From positions 186,001 through 250,000 of the forward strand of contig JAPQWV010000299.1 of assembly GCA_027422505.1 (NCBI GenBank): 64,000 nucleotides of DNA, in the 5' to 3' direction. The notes below the pieces were generated by a model. It was not told where the DNA came from. It was given only the letters and a program-made list of their open reading frames with translations, and ran no database searches. The first letter of the stretch is position 1, and each line of letters starts with the position of its first letter. Below are positions 33,039-45,073 of this stretch, one piece after another. The DNA is from Craterostigma plantagineum. Lineage: Eukaryota > Streptophyta > Magnoliopsida > Lamiales > Linderniaceae. A program made the translations under genes and the position numbers.

Positions 33039-33542
33039 TTCACTCGGAAATGAGAGATATTGAACTAAGTGGTATTCCACCCCGTACCACGCTTTTATTG
33101 ATCACTCGCGTCTAGTGTGTCCTCACTCCCCAAAAAAAAATTTCAAATTTTTTTCAGGACACATAAACTTTTTAATACACCTAATCTTTGTGATTACGTT
33201 AGAAATTCCGTAGACATGTTCTTTTTAAAGACATGCTTCGAGGATCGGAAGGAAATCCGACAGTTGCAACATCAAAGGAACAATGGTTTCGGCCATCTTC
33301 TACGAGCTTTGCTCCTAGTTGATGTCAACGGGACGCCTATGTGGCCCCGGTACTCATTTCGACGGATTGCCTTTGTGGCTCCGTCCGGTTATTACCCTCA
33401 CCGACCTTTTGGTATTGTCCTTACCTACCTCGAAATTAACATGCCGACATCGTTCACACGATTCGCCATGAAGGGGAGAAGGGGTTATGCACACACAATC
33501 GGTCGGTCCACCCACCAAATTCCGCCGCGCGTACCACTCTGA
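33039..33542 (+). pseudogene. Unrecognised degenerate ORF in copia-B
   Basis: A frame to 33542 (open from 33117) gives LLVDVNGTPMWPRYSFRRIA, followed by a Phe-Val-Ala-Pro and Tyr-Tyr-Pro rich stretch and GIVLTYLEI. Just upstream, in another frame, is FHSEMRDIELSGIPPRTTLL. The amino-acid composition looks like real protein rather than noise, and the position, after the coiled-coil ORF and before the 3' LTR, matches the accessory ORFs of other plant copia elements. I do not recognise the family. Codons after 33542 to about 34120 are broken. Confidence 0.4.
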
Positions 33543-34197
33543 AACCGGGCTCTCTCACAACGACACATTCAAAGAAAGGTCGGTACAACTTAATAAAAAA
33601 AATCAAAGAAAGAGACGGCCTACTTTCTTCTGGAACTAGAGACGCTTCTTCGAGGACGAACCAGACAACTTCCATTCGGAGAAGACGAATCTGGCGAAGC
33701 GGAGAAGATGGCTAAACCCCGAGCCCTCTCCCCGACTTTCTCAAGCCCCTTGCTTCCGGAAGAAGAAGCAAGGACCGAGGACCGAACGACACGTGACTCA
33801 AGCATCATCAAGGACTGAAGTTGCCAACCATGTCCATTGAATCAGAGACCAAAGTTGCCAACTATGTCCACTGCATCAATGATCGAAGTTGCCAACCGTG
33901 TTCAACTCTCCAAACCTCACATCGGATTCCCCGATCTCAACACAAGGTTGACCCAAATAGGGGAGTTTCGTGTGCTTTCAACGGGAGAAATGGAACGGGG
34001 ACTTTCTAAATCCGGCAAGAATACTTCGTACATCTTATGGCATTTAAGAGAAGGACTTCAAGGGAAGATTCGAAGAAATAACCGATGCCTAGAAGACCTG
34101 GTGAGCTTGAAGATTTTCTAAAGAGGAGATTTTAAGGACTCGAGGACTCTTTCCACTTGCAAGACGAAGACAACCCGCACTATATTGAAATTGAATA

Positions 34198-34210
34198 CAA
34201 AGGGGGAGAT
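34198..34210 (+). other. Polypurine tract of copia-B
   Basis: AAAGGGGGAGAT ends immediately before the 3' LTR start TGTTGG at 34211. Confidence 0.92.
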
Positions 34211-34322
34211 TGTTGGAACTATTTAATTGTATTCAATTAATTTAGTTGTCTTAGTCTTGCTATGCAAATTAGTAGTCTTGGGCTAAATTGTAATTAGTCA
34301 TTTTGTAGGACTACTTGTGTAA

Positions 34323-34327
34323 ATATA
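34323..34327. repeat. Target-site duplication ATATA, left copy (short family-G element)
   Basis: ATATA precedes 34328 and recurs at 39047-39051. Confidence 0.88.
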
Positions 34328-36713
34328 TGTGGCGACCCTACTTCTCTAACTAAGATTAGTGGCAGATTTCCGCAACGTAAGCCGCGGAAGGCCCGTCTAA
34401 TTAAAACTTTTTCCTAAAATAATATATACTAATATAAAAATTCGTCTACATCGTTATCTCTGTACACGGGCCGAAGCCCCAAAAATATTAAAAGAACCAA
34501 AAGTCCTAAAGCCGCTCCACAGGTCGCATCCATGTACCGCCCCCCTCAAAAGTCCGTGGAGCACCGCCACCAGCCGCCTCAGTCTTGACGCGTATCGGCG
34601 TCAGACTCAGTACCTACAACACGTAAACACTGAGCGATGTGCCCAGTAGGTGAATAAAATGCATGTATGCAAGTGTGCACTCAACCCCGATCTCAATATC
34701 TCACAACATGATATAATGCACACTCTTTCTTTTCCCACATTCCTATTTCATACAATACAGGGCCCTAGGTTAGGCTCACGCGCGCAATAAATATCGTGGG
34801 TGGTCACGTGATTACACCCGAATCCAATGTCATGGGTGGTTAAACCCGTATCCATAAGTCATGGGCGATGACGCCCATATCATATATATATATACATATA
34901 TCATGGGTGATAACACCTGTATCCCTTCTGGCGGTGTGCACCTCGAACCGACCACGTCCGAGTAGACAGCGATCACGTCTGTCTCCGCCAGGAATCCTGT
35001 GAGCCCAACCGGTCACAATTATTCTCAATCTACCCCACGTACCAACATCTCGAATCATCACCGTCTCAATACGGTGGAACTCATCTTTTAGCCTGACGTG
35101 ATATGCACGTGCCATGCATATAATCGCAATACCACATAAAAACATGATTCATATGAAACGTACGTAAAACATATAAATCACATAATTCACGTAAATCACA
35201 TAATCACATGAAAACACATAATTGTGTTTACGTATTGTAGATGGATGATCCACCTACCTGTCCTCCTGCTAGCGTCAAATAAAAAGTCTGATGGAATCCC
35301 TATAAGTCGATCCTCTGGATAAATAAATATTATCATATCAGTATATTTGCTAAACTGTATAAGTTTTCAAGTTCCCAAACCCTAATTATAGAAAACCCTA
35401 AAATTTATGAAAACCTAAAAATAATGATATTCCTAAAATAAATAAATTCTAAAATACCGAAATTTATTAATTAAAACACAATGTCGAAATCTCACAAATG
35501 TCGACATCTTATCCCTATAAATATCGAGACCTTCTATATCGACATTCTTAAGTAATGCCTATACTATATAAATGTCGAAATACCAATGTCGAGACCATGC
35601 TTATTAAATATCGAGACATAGATGTCGAAACCCTTGTAAAATGTCGGGACGTAACATAACATACCGAAACCTATGTCGACATTTTCCCTAAATAAACCTC
35701 TAGATCTTACCTAAAAACTGTAATTCTCCTAGAAAACCCTAAAATTCTTACTTATCGAAAACTTCATGATATGAATTACTAGCTATTAACAAGGTCGAAA
35801 GTTAACCACAAGTCCTAGGTAATTCATGTCCAGAACCGTTTAAAATATCATCACTGTTCTTACATCGAAACCTTCAAAATACTAAATCCTCGTGATCATT
35901 CTTATACTTTCGAAAATCTCCACACCCTTCTATATTCGTGAATCTCACCTAAACCCATATAATTTATTTTATTCTAATCTCAGGTTGTAATCAGGTACCC
36001 ACAATCTCATAAAACAAATATATTAGATAAATCATACTGTCACTATCTATCGAAAACACCTAGAACACATACTCACGTCCTTTTAACATGAAACTACCTA
36101 TCTAAACGAAAATATTCTCAACATCACTATTAAACAAATCTGAGCTGAGCTCTAAACTCCAAATATAAATCACGAAACTTGTACAACTCACCTTAGCACA
36201 CGTATGAAATTAGTTTGTTAAGGATTTATGTTGTCGAAATTCCTTTTCTTTCTCCCTGTTCCATCCTTACGTTTCTATCTTCTGCCTTTTCTTTCTTTCT
36301 CTTACCTTCGTTCTTTTCAGTAGTTTGTAGGCTAATGATGATCTTTAGCAAGTAGGAAATAAGTCTACGTGGTTTTTCCCTATTCATTAAGTAACTCCAT
36401 TCTTATCTTAAATTATTGGGCCAAGCAAAGCATTTATTTGGGTCAATATTTAAATTTCTACTTGGGCCTTTTCCTATATTAATTGATCATTTCAAGTTGG
36501 ACCTTCACCAACTTATTTGGGTCCTATTATTATTTGATCTATTTTATTGTTTGGGGCTTTCTAAGCATTTTCGGCCCATCTTAATTTATCCAACCCTCGA
36601 ACCCAATTATTATATTCGATTTGATTCCGAAAAATAATCCGTTTTGTCCGAAACCAACTCCATTAATTCGAACACTTACTAAATAATCCCGTATTAATTT
36701 TACGGGTATTACA
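34328..36713 (-). repeat. 3' LTR of short family-G element (2386 bp)
   Basis: TGTGGCGACCC to GGGTATTACA. It contains a TA-rich microsatellite at ~34880-34900 between repeated CATGGGTG-G units, and an island of TGTCGAAAC / TATCGAGAC variants at about 35475-35700. The rest has no gene. Confidence 0.92.
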
Positions 36714-38015
36714 TCCTCCCCCTTAAAAGAATTTCGTCCCCGAAATTACACCGATTGGTATAACTCAGGTGACGATTCTTCCTATTCTCTTAGCGATTTA
36801 TCTATATCCTATTAAGGTAGAATTTATTCCTACCTTCATCACGCAGTAAAGGTGACACCTTTATATGTGTGTCCCAATTTCTAAGATCATCTGATTCCTT
36901 ATGTCTGGACTCGCCCATACATTCCCTATGTCTTCTCGACATACTTATTTCTATTCTCACCACGCTTCCACTGCGCACTCTAGGCACACTTGAATAAAAT
37001 GCACAATACAACGAGCACTCCAACTTGATCCTATAATAATACGCAATAAACGGACACTCGGCTTTTTCTTCTTATCTCCTCACGATTTATCATATCTTAG
37101 CACCCGGAAAATAAATGAAGTGTTGAAAAGTGTTTGACCAGAAAATACATAGTCAAAATCAATTCACAATGCTTTAAAATTTGTAAATTTCTCTAGCCAC
37201 CTGAAAATTGACAGACCCATATACTCGAAAGTTTTAGTTGTTTCACAATTTGTACTACCCTAGATAATGACTAAATAATACTCCAAAGTTTGAAATCTAT
37301 CAGACCCGAATATTTATGCTACGACATTTAAGGATTAGCAAGAATCAAAAGTAGTTTATTCTCCTGTGTCCCTCATAAAGAATTTTCACCTAGTCCGAAA
37401 ATTCCCTATAAAACTTGGGAATAAAATCTCGCCTTCCCTTCTACCCGAATTTAGATTGAAATACCCGAAACTTCAATTGATTTAAATTCCTGTAAACTTC
37501 ATAATCTTAACGAGAACAACCTATGCCGAACATTGTTCATACTAGAAACCACGAGATTTCTATCCGAATTTATATTACTCAGCTACCCAAATTTTCTTCT
37601 ATATATCCAACCTGGAACTTATCCTAAAGAGGCTCGAAAATCTGTAACCTTAAAGTATAATCTACCAGAAAATTCCCACTTCTATCCCAAAAATTATACT
37701 ATTTATTCATACCCAATTCTCTTCAAGGAAGTTTCGTGTCTTCATATGGGAAAAATACGAGCGGGCACCTTAGCACCCATATAAATTCTGACACAAGGAT
37801 TTTCAAAATATAACTCATGCCCGAAATTTCCACATAAGTCACACAGTTACATATAAGCATAGTAACACATAATCACATAGTTTTCTGCAATCACCAAAAC
37901 ATGTAACACAAATCAACAATCAAATAGTCACGTCAAATTAAAACTTACAGGCGAGGCTGGTTCTCCAGGCTTTTGAGCGGCAGTACATGGACAGTCTTCA
38001 GAATCTAAAGCCGAA
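36714..38015 (-). other. Internal region of short family-G element
   Basis: No gene. On the minus strand it starts after the primer site with the same leader text as at 290-360 (GACTGTCCATGTACTGCCGC), then AT-rich non-coding sequence, and ends ATTTCGGGGACGAAATTC before the purine tract, the usual tail of a gypsy pol. The purine tract TTTAAGGGGGAGGA is at 36727-36714. So almost all of gag-pol was deleted. Confidence 0.75.
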
Positions 38016-38027
38016 GCTCTGATACCA
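38016..38027 (-). other. Primer-binding site of short family-G element
   Basis: The reverse complement reads TGGTATCAGAGC, next to the LTR at 38030. Confidence 0.92.
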
Positions 38028-38029
38028 CC

Positions 38030-39046
38030 TGTGGCGACCCTACTTCTCTAACTAAGATTAGTGGCGGATTTCCGCAACGTAAGTCGCGGAAGGCCCGTCT
38101 AATTAAAACTTTTTCCTAAAATAATATATACTAATATAAAAATTCGTCTACATCGTTATCTCTGTACACGGGCCGGAGCCCCAAAAATATTAAAAGAACC
38201 AAAAGTCCTAAAGCCGCTCCACAGGTCGCATCCATGTACCGCCCCGCCCTCAAAAGTCCGTGGAGCACCGCCACCAGCCACCTCAGTCTTGACGCGTATC
38301 GGCGTCAGACTCAGTACCTACAACACGTAAACACTGAGCGATGTGCCCAGTAGGTGAATAAAATGCATGTATGCAAGTGTGCACTCAACCCCGATCCCAA
38401 TATCTCACAACATGATATAATGCACACTCTTTCTGTTCCCACATTCCTATTTCATACAATACAGGGCCCTCGGTTAGGCTCACGCACGCAATAAATATCG
38501 TGGGTGGTCACGTGATTACACCCGAATCCAATGTCATGGGTGGTTAAACCCGTATCCATAAGTCATGGGCGATGACGCCCGTATCCATATATATATATAT
38601 ATACATATATATCATGGGTGATAACACCCGTACTGGCGTGTGCACCTCGAACCGACCACGTCCGAGTAGACAGATCGATCACGTCTGTCTCCGCCAGGAA
38701 TCCTGTGAGCCCAACCGGTCACAATTATTCTCAATCTACCCCACGTACCAACATCTCGAATCATCACCGTCTCAATACGGTGGAACTCACCTTTTGGGCC
38801 TTTTCCTATATTAATTGATCATTTCAAGTTGGACCTTCACCAACTTATTTGGGTTCTATATTATTTGATCTATTTTATTGTTTGGGGCTTTCTAAGCATT
38901 TTCGGCCCATCTTAATTTATCCAACCCTCGAACCCAATTATTATATTCGATTTGATTCCGAAAAATAATCCGTTTTGTCCGAAACCAACTCCATTAATTT
39001 CGAACACTTACTAAAACAATCCCGTATTAATTTTACGGGTATTACA
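38030..39046 (-). repeat. 5' LTR of short family-G element, internally deleted (1017 bp)
   Basis: It matches both ends of 34328-36713 but jumps at about 38795 from the segment ending CGGTGGAACTCA to the one beginning GGGCCTTTTCC. The deletion removes the short-motif island. Confidence 0.92.
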
Positions 39047-39301
39047 ATATACCACGAGGTGGTATATATAAGTGAACTCCTTAGGAAGTAAGGAGTGTCT
39101 TGTAGTAAGGAATCAGAATCGAAATACAAGAATCAGAATTTTTAGAAAGAAATTAGCACCAAACCCTTGCTTGAGCTCCAAGTCATTTCTCTTCAAAGCT
39201 TAATTGGTAAATCTCGATCGCTAGCTTTCTAATTCGTTAGATTTAAAATCTGTTCTTCGTAGATTCGATCTAGGTTGGATATCCGGGGTCCTAACATCTT
39301 T

Positions 39302-39786
39302 CTTTATGCGACTTAGGAATTATATTTTGGAAAGTGATTAATTGATTGGGCGTATGTGGTAAGATGCTGATTGAGTCTATTTATGGAATGTGCTGAAATC
39401 GGATGAGATCATCATACATGGAAAGTCTGTCTTTGCATTATACTCAGTATATCAAGTCTTTCTCTGTGCGAATTGGCTATTATATTTTGGGAAGAAATCA
39501 GTTGATTGAACTTACTATTGGTAATGCTGAGTGGAACTATATATGGAATATGATGCGGATGAAATTACAACTGAATAAAAGTAAGTATGTGGTAGTTATG
39601 GTAAGTGATCATGCATGACTATTGTGTTGAAATGGCTTATTCTTGGCATGATTATATGAAGTTAATGCACGTGATTTCTGAGTTTTCTCTTATGAAGTGT
39701 AGATGCTATTCTTGGGTCTATATATAGATGATACACACTTCACGTTGAAGGGAAAACGAACTTACACACAAGCAAACGAATACCTT
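39302..39786 (+). repeat. copia-A LTR segment, duplication unit 1
   Basis: Matches 12034-12558 of the 5' LTR (TATGCGACTTAGG to GCAAACGAAT). The frame at 39403-39618 recurs in each copy but is LTR, not a gene. Confidence 0.85.
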
Positions 39787-40893
39787 TGAAATTTTGAAAG
39801 TTTTCGGGTCTTAAACTGTTATAAAAATCCGGCAGATTTGAAATTTAGAAAGATCTCAAGTTAAAAATTTAAAATTCGAGTTCTTGAAAGTAAACTATGA
39901 GATTTTGGAGTTTTAAATGCAAAAATCAGAAGAATATTTTTAAATTAGGAAGTTAATTAATATTTGAAAATTTGGGCACTAGAGTTTTAAATTATATTTT
40001 TAAATTAGGAACCAATTGTGAAATTTGGGTTCTAAAGCGAAAAGGATTAAATTTTGGAACTCTTAGTGTAATTTATGGGGAGAGTTTGGTAGGTAAGGTT
40101 TCGGGACGAGAAAATCGGAACATGGGTTTTTGGCCCAATTATTCAAAGTATGATAGTTTTCGAGATCGGGCCGAGATGATATCTCGGGCCGATATGTTAT
40201 TATTTTATATGTTGCATTTTATTTGCACGACATTTGCATACACGTGTTACGAGGGGAGAGGACCGTGCGGTGTCACGGTAATACTGTATAGTGTCGATGA
40301 GTGGGGTAGAGTGACCAATATTGATTGTCAGCCTACGAGTCGATGAATCGCTTGCGGTTGAGACTGAGATGGGGCCGTTTGTCTTTATTGTATGTACGGT
40401 TGAGACCGAGATGGGTCCGTACCGCTATTACGCTCGTGGATACCGAGTCTAGCCTAGGGCCCTGTTTATGAGTTGTGAGATGATGTGGGAACGAGCGTAT
40501 GCTCGTGAGATTTTGAGCGTGAGAGTGCATTTGTGAGAGTGTCGGGATTTGGGGTGTGAGAGTACGTGCATTCATGCATATTTTCATCTAATGGGAAAAC
40601 CTCAGGGTTTACGTGTGTAGGTAAGGCGGTTGATGGCGGTAACTCCACGGACTTTTGAGGGCGGCGCAGTACATGGGACGCGGCCTGTGAAACGGATTTG
40701 TGTGTATTTCGAGTGTTTACTTTTGGGGCTTAGGCCCAACGAATAAAAGTGTGTTTGGGTCTAGACATTTGGAATTAGACATTTGACGTATTTGTATTAT
40801 TATGTTTAAAGAGTTTTTATTGAATGGGTTTTCCGCTGCTTACGCTGCGAAAAAATTCACCAAGATACGTATCTAGGAAGTCGGGTCTTGACA
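39787..40893 (+). repeat. Gypsy 5' LTR (family-G relative), plus orientation, unit 1
   Basis: It ends GGGTCTTGACA, directly followed by a primer site. The segment at 40618-40690 is the reverse complement of 560-625 in the family-G LTR with only a few differences (ACTCCACGGACTTTTGAGGG), so it is the same family inverted. The start lacks the expected TGTAATACCCG, so the 5' end is truncated or belongs to a divergent subfamily; the TG at 39787 is my best guess. Confidence 0.75.
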
Positions 40894-41139
40894 GGTGGTA
40901 TCAGAGCGTTAGGTTATAGGTTCTGTAGACTGTCCATGTACCGCCGCTCAAAAGCCAGGAGGAACAGTCGCGCCTGTAAGTCTTTACGCTTTTATGTTAT
41001 TTGACTTGACTGACTTATGTGCCTATGTGATTAATTGTAGAAATTTAGGATATGAGACGAGGACGTAGAGAAAACATGGGTTAATTGTAGAAATTAGGAA
41101 ATGAGACGAGGACGTAGAGAGAACATGGGAGAGTCGATG
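40894..41139 (+). pseudogene. Gypsy primer site, leader and gag start, truncated (unit 1)
   Basis: The primer site TGGTATCAGAGC is at 40896-40907. A 150-base leader leads to an ATG at 41052 (MRRGRRENMG). A 50-base segment containing this start is tandemly repeated (41031-41080 and 41081-41130), giving a second ATG at 41101. The frame is cut by a copia-B LTR at 41140. The product would be the basic N-terminus of Gag, comparable to MSRGRPRR in the element at 1-227. Confidence 0.75.
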
Positions 41140-41499
41140 TGTTGGAACTATTTAATTGTATTCAATTAATATAGTTGTCTTAGTCTTGCTATGCAAATTA
41201 GTAGTCTTGGGCTAAATTGTAATTAGTCATTTTGTATGACTACTTGTAAATATACCACGAGGTGGTATATATAAGTGAACTCCTTAGGAAGTAAGGAGTG
41301 TGTTGTAGCAAGGAATCAGAATCGAAATACAAGAATCAGAATTTTTAGAGAGAAATTAGCACCAAACCCTTGCTTGAGCTCCAAGTCATTTCTATCCAAA
41401 GCTTAATTGGTAAATCTCGATCTTTAGCTTTCTAATTCGTTAGATTTACAATCTGTTCTTCGTAGATTCGATCTAGGTTGGATATCCGGGGTCCTAACA
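41140..41499 (+). repeat. Solo-like copia-B LTR, unit 1 (360 bp)
   Basis: TGTTGGAACTATTTAATTG to GGGTCCTAACA. Flanks are GTCGATG and TCTTT, which do not match, so this is a recombination product rather than a simple solo LTR. Confidence 0.9.
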
Positions 41500-41509
41500 T
41501 CTTTCCTTA

Positions 41510-44500
41510 TGTGGCAGCCCCGCCTTCCACAACTACTTTCTACACTAGTCTACGCGACTAATGTCGTAATAATGAAATAAATTGTGCGAAATTTCGTATA
41601 AAATTTTTCCTTTCATAAAAAGGAAATCGTAACGGTTCCTACAAAATAATCACCGGTCCTATTTACATAGGAAAGCGCGCATACGGTCAAAATAAATATA
41701 TCTACTAGGCCTCCACGAGGTCGCATCCATGCACACACTTCCATCTCAAAAGCCCTCGGAAGCTTCAAAAGTTGGCCCCGCCGTGAAAATGATCACGTAC
41801 CGTGATCGCGGGGTCCTATAACACATAAAACGTGGAATGAGCTTATAAAGCTCAGTAAGTGAAAACCATGCATGCAATGCACGTGACCTAAATAGCGAAG
41901 GCATCCGCGCCAATGCTATCTACTTTTCACATTCTTCTTGACCTTTCATAACATATTTGGGTCCCTTCGGCTTTCAATCTTACTATACACCATATAGAGC
42001 TCAAACCCCTAAGGGTATAAATAAGTGGCAGTACACACACTGGGTGGCTAAACCCGAGTACTCAATCTGTGCTAAACCCTATGGTGCCTTTCAATCCCAA
42101 TGTGGTCCACACTGAGAGGCTAATAATGCCTTTCAATCCCAATGCGATCCCATTGAGAGGCTAACCCGGGCACAAAAATTTTGTTTACCCCTAAGGCGCC
42201 TTTCCATCCCAATGCGGTATGACACGCGGGTGCTTCTCACTGGTAGCTTACTACGAGGTCGCCAACACTCGAGGTTCCCTCGGTGCCGCTCATACCCTCG
42301 AGTCGCATCCTCCAGGTTGCATCTCCCACTACTGGGTATTTACCTGCCTCTCGTGAAGCAGGCAGTCGGCCTCGTGAATCGCCGTAATATTTATATTTCT
42401 GCCTCTCGTGAATCAGGCAGTCGGCCTCGTGAATCGCCGTAATACTTATATTCCTGCCTCTCGTGAATCAGGCAGTCGGCCTCGTGAATCGCCGTAATAT
42501 TTATATTTCTGCCTCTCGTGAATCAGGCAGTCGGCCTCGTGAATCGCCGTAATACTTATATTCCTACCTCTCGTGAATCAGGCAGTCGGCCTCGTGAATC
42601 GCCGTAATATATTTAGGTAGCATAGAAGAGCCGTGACTCATCATTGAGTCCACACAAATGCCTATATTGGCAAATATACATCGCTCACAGGCGATCTTAT
42701 ACTCATGCACGCTATCTTCCTGACTCTCATACTAGTCATGCGTGCATATGCTCATGCCATGAATATGCGTGTCATGTCATTGTATAACGTAATTAAATCA
42801 CGTAAAAACTCACCTAAAATTATATAAGCACATAGACACGTCACATAAAATCATAAAAGCATATAACACATAATTTCATGCACATAAAAATTATGCGTTG
42901 TAGTTGCGATTTCCACTTACGTGGTATCCTTAGCTATATCATACGGTAAATCGCTACCCTTCAAACCTAAGTATAGGAACATACAAAATTACGGTTTGTT
43001 AGTCTACTTACAATTTCACTAAAGTGGCTTAATTTGAAAACCCTAGTTATTTATGAGTTTTGGAATTTCTTTCAGACATGGTTGCTAAATCTCGACATGC
43101 ATGGTATATATATTAGATCTTGACATCATATATACAAGAACTCGATATTTAGACAATGCAAGGATCTCGATATACAATATTAGATAGATCTCGACATTAC
43201 ATACTAAGGTTCAATATTTAAATAATACATAAGGATCTCGAGTTACATGGTGAGTTAGATCTCGATATATACAATCTCGACAATGGTCTCGACAGAAGAC
43301 AATTCTCAACATGAAGTTGATCTCGACATGGACTAGGATTTCGACATGGGTTATGAGTTCGACATTTTAAACAAGAATATCGACATTATATATATATATA
43401 TAAGAGCTCGATATTCTTGTTATTTTATTGTCGAAACCGACTCTCTCATAATTCACAATTCCACTTAAGGCATAATATTATTTTATTCCTTTAAATCTCG
43501 TATACCTCCCATAGTGCTTAGTCAATTCATGAAGTTGTTACCTAGTATCAATTTGTCAAGTGCTCATTCGTTCTTGAAATACATCACTTCGTGAATCATC
43601 TAACACGTGTAGTTTACTAACCCATTTGTCTCCTGATTTTCATTGGTTCACCAATTGACGCTCCCAACTCGTGAAGTTCGCAAAGTGGCTCAGATTCGCT
43701 AAGTTAATCAATTCGCAAAGTAGTTAGCATCTCTTAATTCGCGATCCTAAGTGAAGTTACCAACAACTTTTTCATTTTAAATACTAAAAACCCTCGATCA
43801 AAATCTAATATTTATCAGGTATTTTACCATTTCATCTGATAACCCACATGATCATTACTAAGCTTCTAAAGTCTACCCATAATAGGTTTCGAACCCTCAT
43901 GAACAATCTTTATGTTTAGAAAATCCTCAAAACCGATATCCAAACTTATACGGCTAAACATGAATTCAAACTTCAAGAATCTATATATATTTAATATGTT
44001 CAAAACCTTACCTAATTCATAGGATCCTACAAGGTTTTAAAACATGTAACTCTATTAAGGATAAAAAGATGTAAATAGAGTTTTTACCTTCCTTTCGACT
44101 TGATAATCGTTCCTAAGCTGGCGAAACTCGTTAAATTCTCCTAGTTAGGTTGTTGAGTTCTTAGTTTCAACATTTTTAGTTCGAAGTCTTTATGAGTTAC
44201 AATGAGGTTTCTCTCACTATTGATCGTTGGTATTACGTGTTAGATAAGCATCATCATTTTCGATTGTATTCATGATGGGACAAGTTAGTGATGTAGTACA
44301 TACGTGGATTTCCTTTTCACTTAGTTATCTTATTAAGTTTTGGGCTTCAATATTCGGCCACTTAATCATTTGGGCCATACCTTTACTCAAGCCCAAAATA
44401 TTTATTATTTACTTGGATTAGTTATTAAATAAGGTTTGTTCAAATATCTTCCGGAATATTTTATTATTTTAGTTTCATCCGAATTTTCGTTCATAAATAT

Positions 44501-44589
44501 TTACTAGGGATTTTATTCCTAGTATTTCCTCCGCTAATTAACTTGGAATTTTCTGTCGTAATCCCGCTTTAAAATTTGCGGGTATTACA
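41510..44589. repeat. Solo LTR, 3080 bp, gypsy-type
   Basis: TGTGGCAGCCCC to GGGTATTACA, flanked by a perfect CCTTA duplication (41505-41509 and 44590-44594). The end resembles family G, but most of the body differs, so this is a related, larger family. By analogy with family G the source element would be minus-strand. It contains a 55-bp minisatellite (42344-42613) and an island of ATCTCGACAT variants (about 43080-43430). No coding frame of substance. Confidence 0.92.
42344..42613. repeat. 55-bp minisatellite, 5 copies with a 110-bp higher-order pattern
   Basis: Units start CTGCCTCTCGTGAATCAGGC at 42344, 42399, 42454, 42509 and 42564. Ends alternate ATTTATATTTCT and ACTTATATTCCT, so dimers of 110 bp were duplicated. 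Each unit also contains CTCGTGAATC twice. Confidence 0.93.
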
Positions 44590-44594
44590 CCTTA

Positions 44595-45073
44595 TGCGAC
44601 TTAGGAATTATATTTTGGAAAGTGATTAATTGATTGGGCATATGTGGTAAGATGCTGATTGAGTCTATGTATGGAATGTGCTGAAATCGGATGAGATCAT
44701 CATACATGGAAAGTCTGTCTTTGCATTATACTCAGTATATCAAATCTTTCTCTGTGCGAATTGGCTATTATATTTTGGGAAGAAATCAGTTGATTGAACT
44801 TACTATTGGTAATGCTGAGTGGAACTATATATGGAATATGATGCGGATGAAATTACAACGGAATAAAAGTAAGTCTGTGGTTGTTATGGTAAGTGATCAT
44901 GCATGACTATTGTGTTGAAATGGCTTATTCTTGGCATGATTATATGAAGTTAATGACGTGATTTCCGAGTTTTCTCTTGTGAAGTGTAGATGCTATTCTT
45001 GGGTCTATATATAGATGATACACACTTCACGTTGCAGGGAAAACGAACTTACACACAAGCAAACGAATACCTT
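44595..45073 (+). repeat. copia-A LTR segment, duplication unit 2
   Basis: Near-identical to 39307-39786; continues the TTCCTTATGCGAC site after the solo LTR. Confidence 0.85.

Larger units (their letters stand above)
34328..39046 (-). mobile_element. Short family-G gypsy element without coding capacity
   Basis: On the minus strand: 5' LTR 39046-38030, primer site 38027-38016, 1.3-kb internal region, purine tract 36727-36714, 3' LTR 36713-34328. A perfect ATATA duplication flanks it. The 3' LTR is 2386 bp and the 5' LTR only 1017 bp, because about 1.37 kb was lost from its middle. The internal region has no gag or pol frame, so it is a large-LTR, non-autonomous derivative. Apart from the deletion, the two LTRs are nearly identical by eye, suggesting a young insertion. 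Confidence 0.93.
28038..39296 (+). mobile_element. copia-B: non-autonomous LTR element with a coiled-coil ORF
   Basis: 5' LTR 28038-28399 (362 bp), primer site, 1.7-kb leader, a broken 548-codon coiled-coil frame, a long gene-poor 3' region with an A-rich tract, a purine tract, and a 3' LTR (34211-39296) interrupted by the short family-G element. Removing that element and one copy of its 5-bp duplication leaves exactly 362 bp, equal to the 5' LTR. No protease, integrase, RT or RNase H motif is found anywhere in 28400-34210. LTR ends (TGTTGGAA...CCTAACA), primer site and purine tract are copia-like; the lineage is inferred. Confidence 0.9.
34211..39296 (+). repeat. 3' LTR of copia-B, split by a family-G element
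   Basis: 34211-34327 and 39052-39296 together equal 362 bp and match the 5' LTR. The split falls at AAATATA/CCACGAGG, inside the sequence seen uninterrupted at 28146-28162. Confidence 0.92.

Noticed and set aside
33454..33811. Minus-strand frames in copia-B
   Set aside because: Antisense shadows of the degenerate plus-strand region; no recognisable motif.
39403..39618. 71-codon ORF repeated at 44691 and 46902
   Set aside because: The repetition comes from duplicated copia-A LTR segments; the same stretch in the 5' LTR (about 12150-12360) is not open, and no domain is seen.
42344..42613. Possible CRISPR-like array
   Set aside because: The units are head-to-tail without unique spacers, and the context is a plant LTR; it is a minisatellite.
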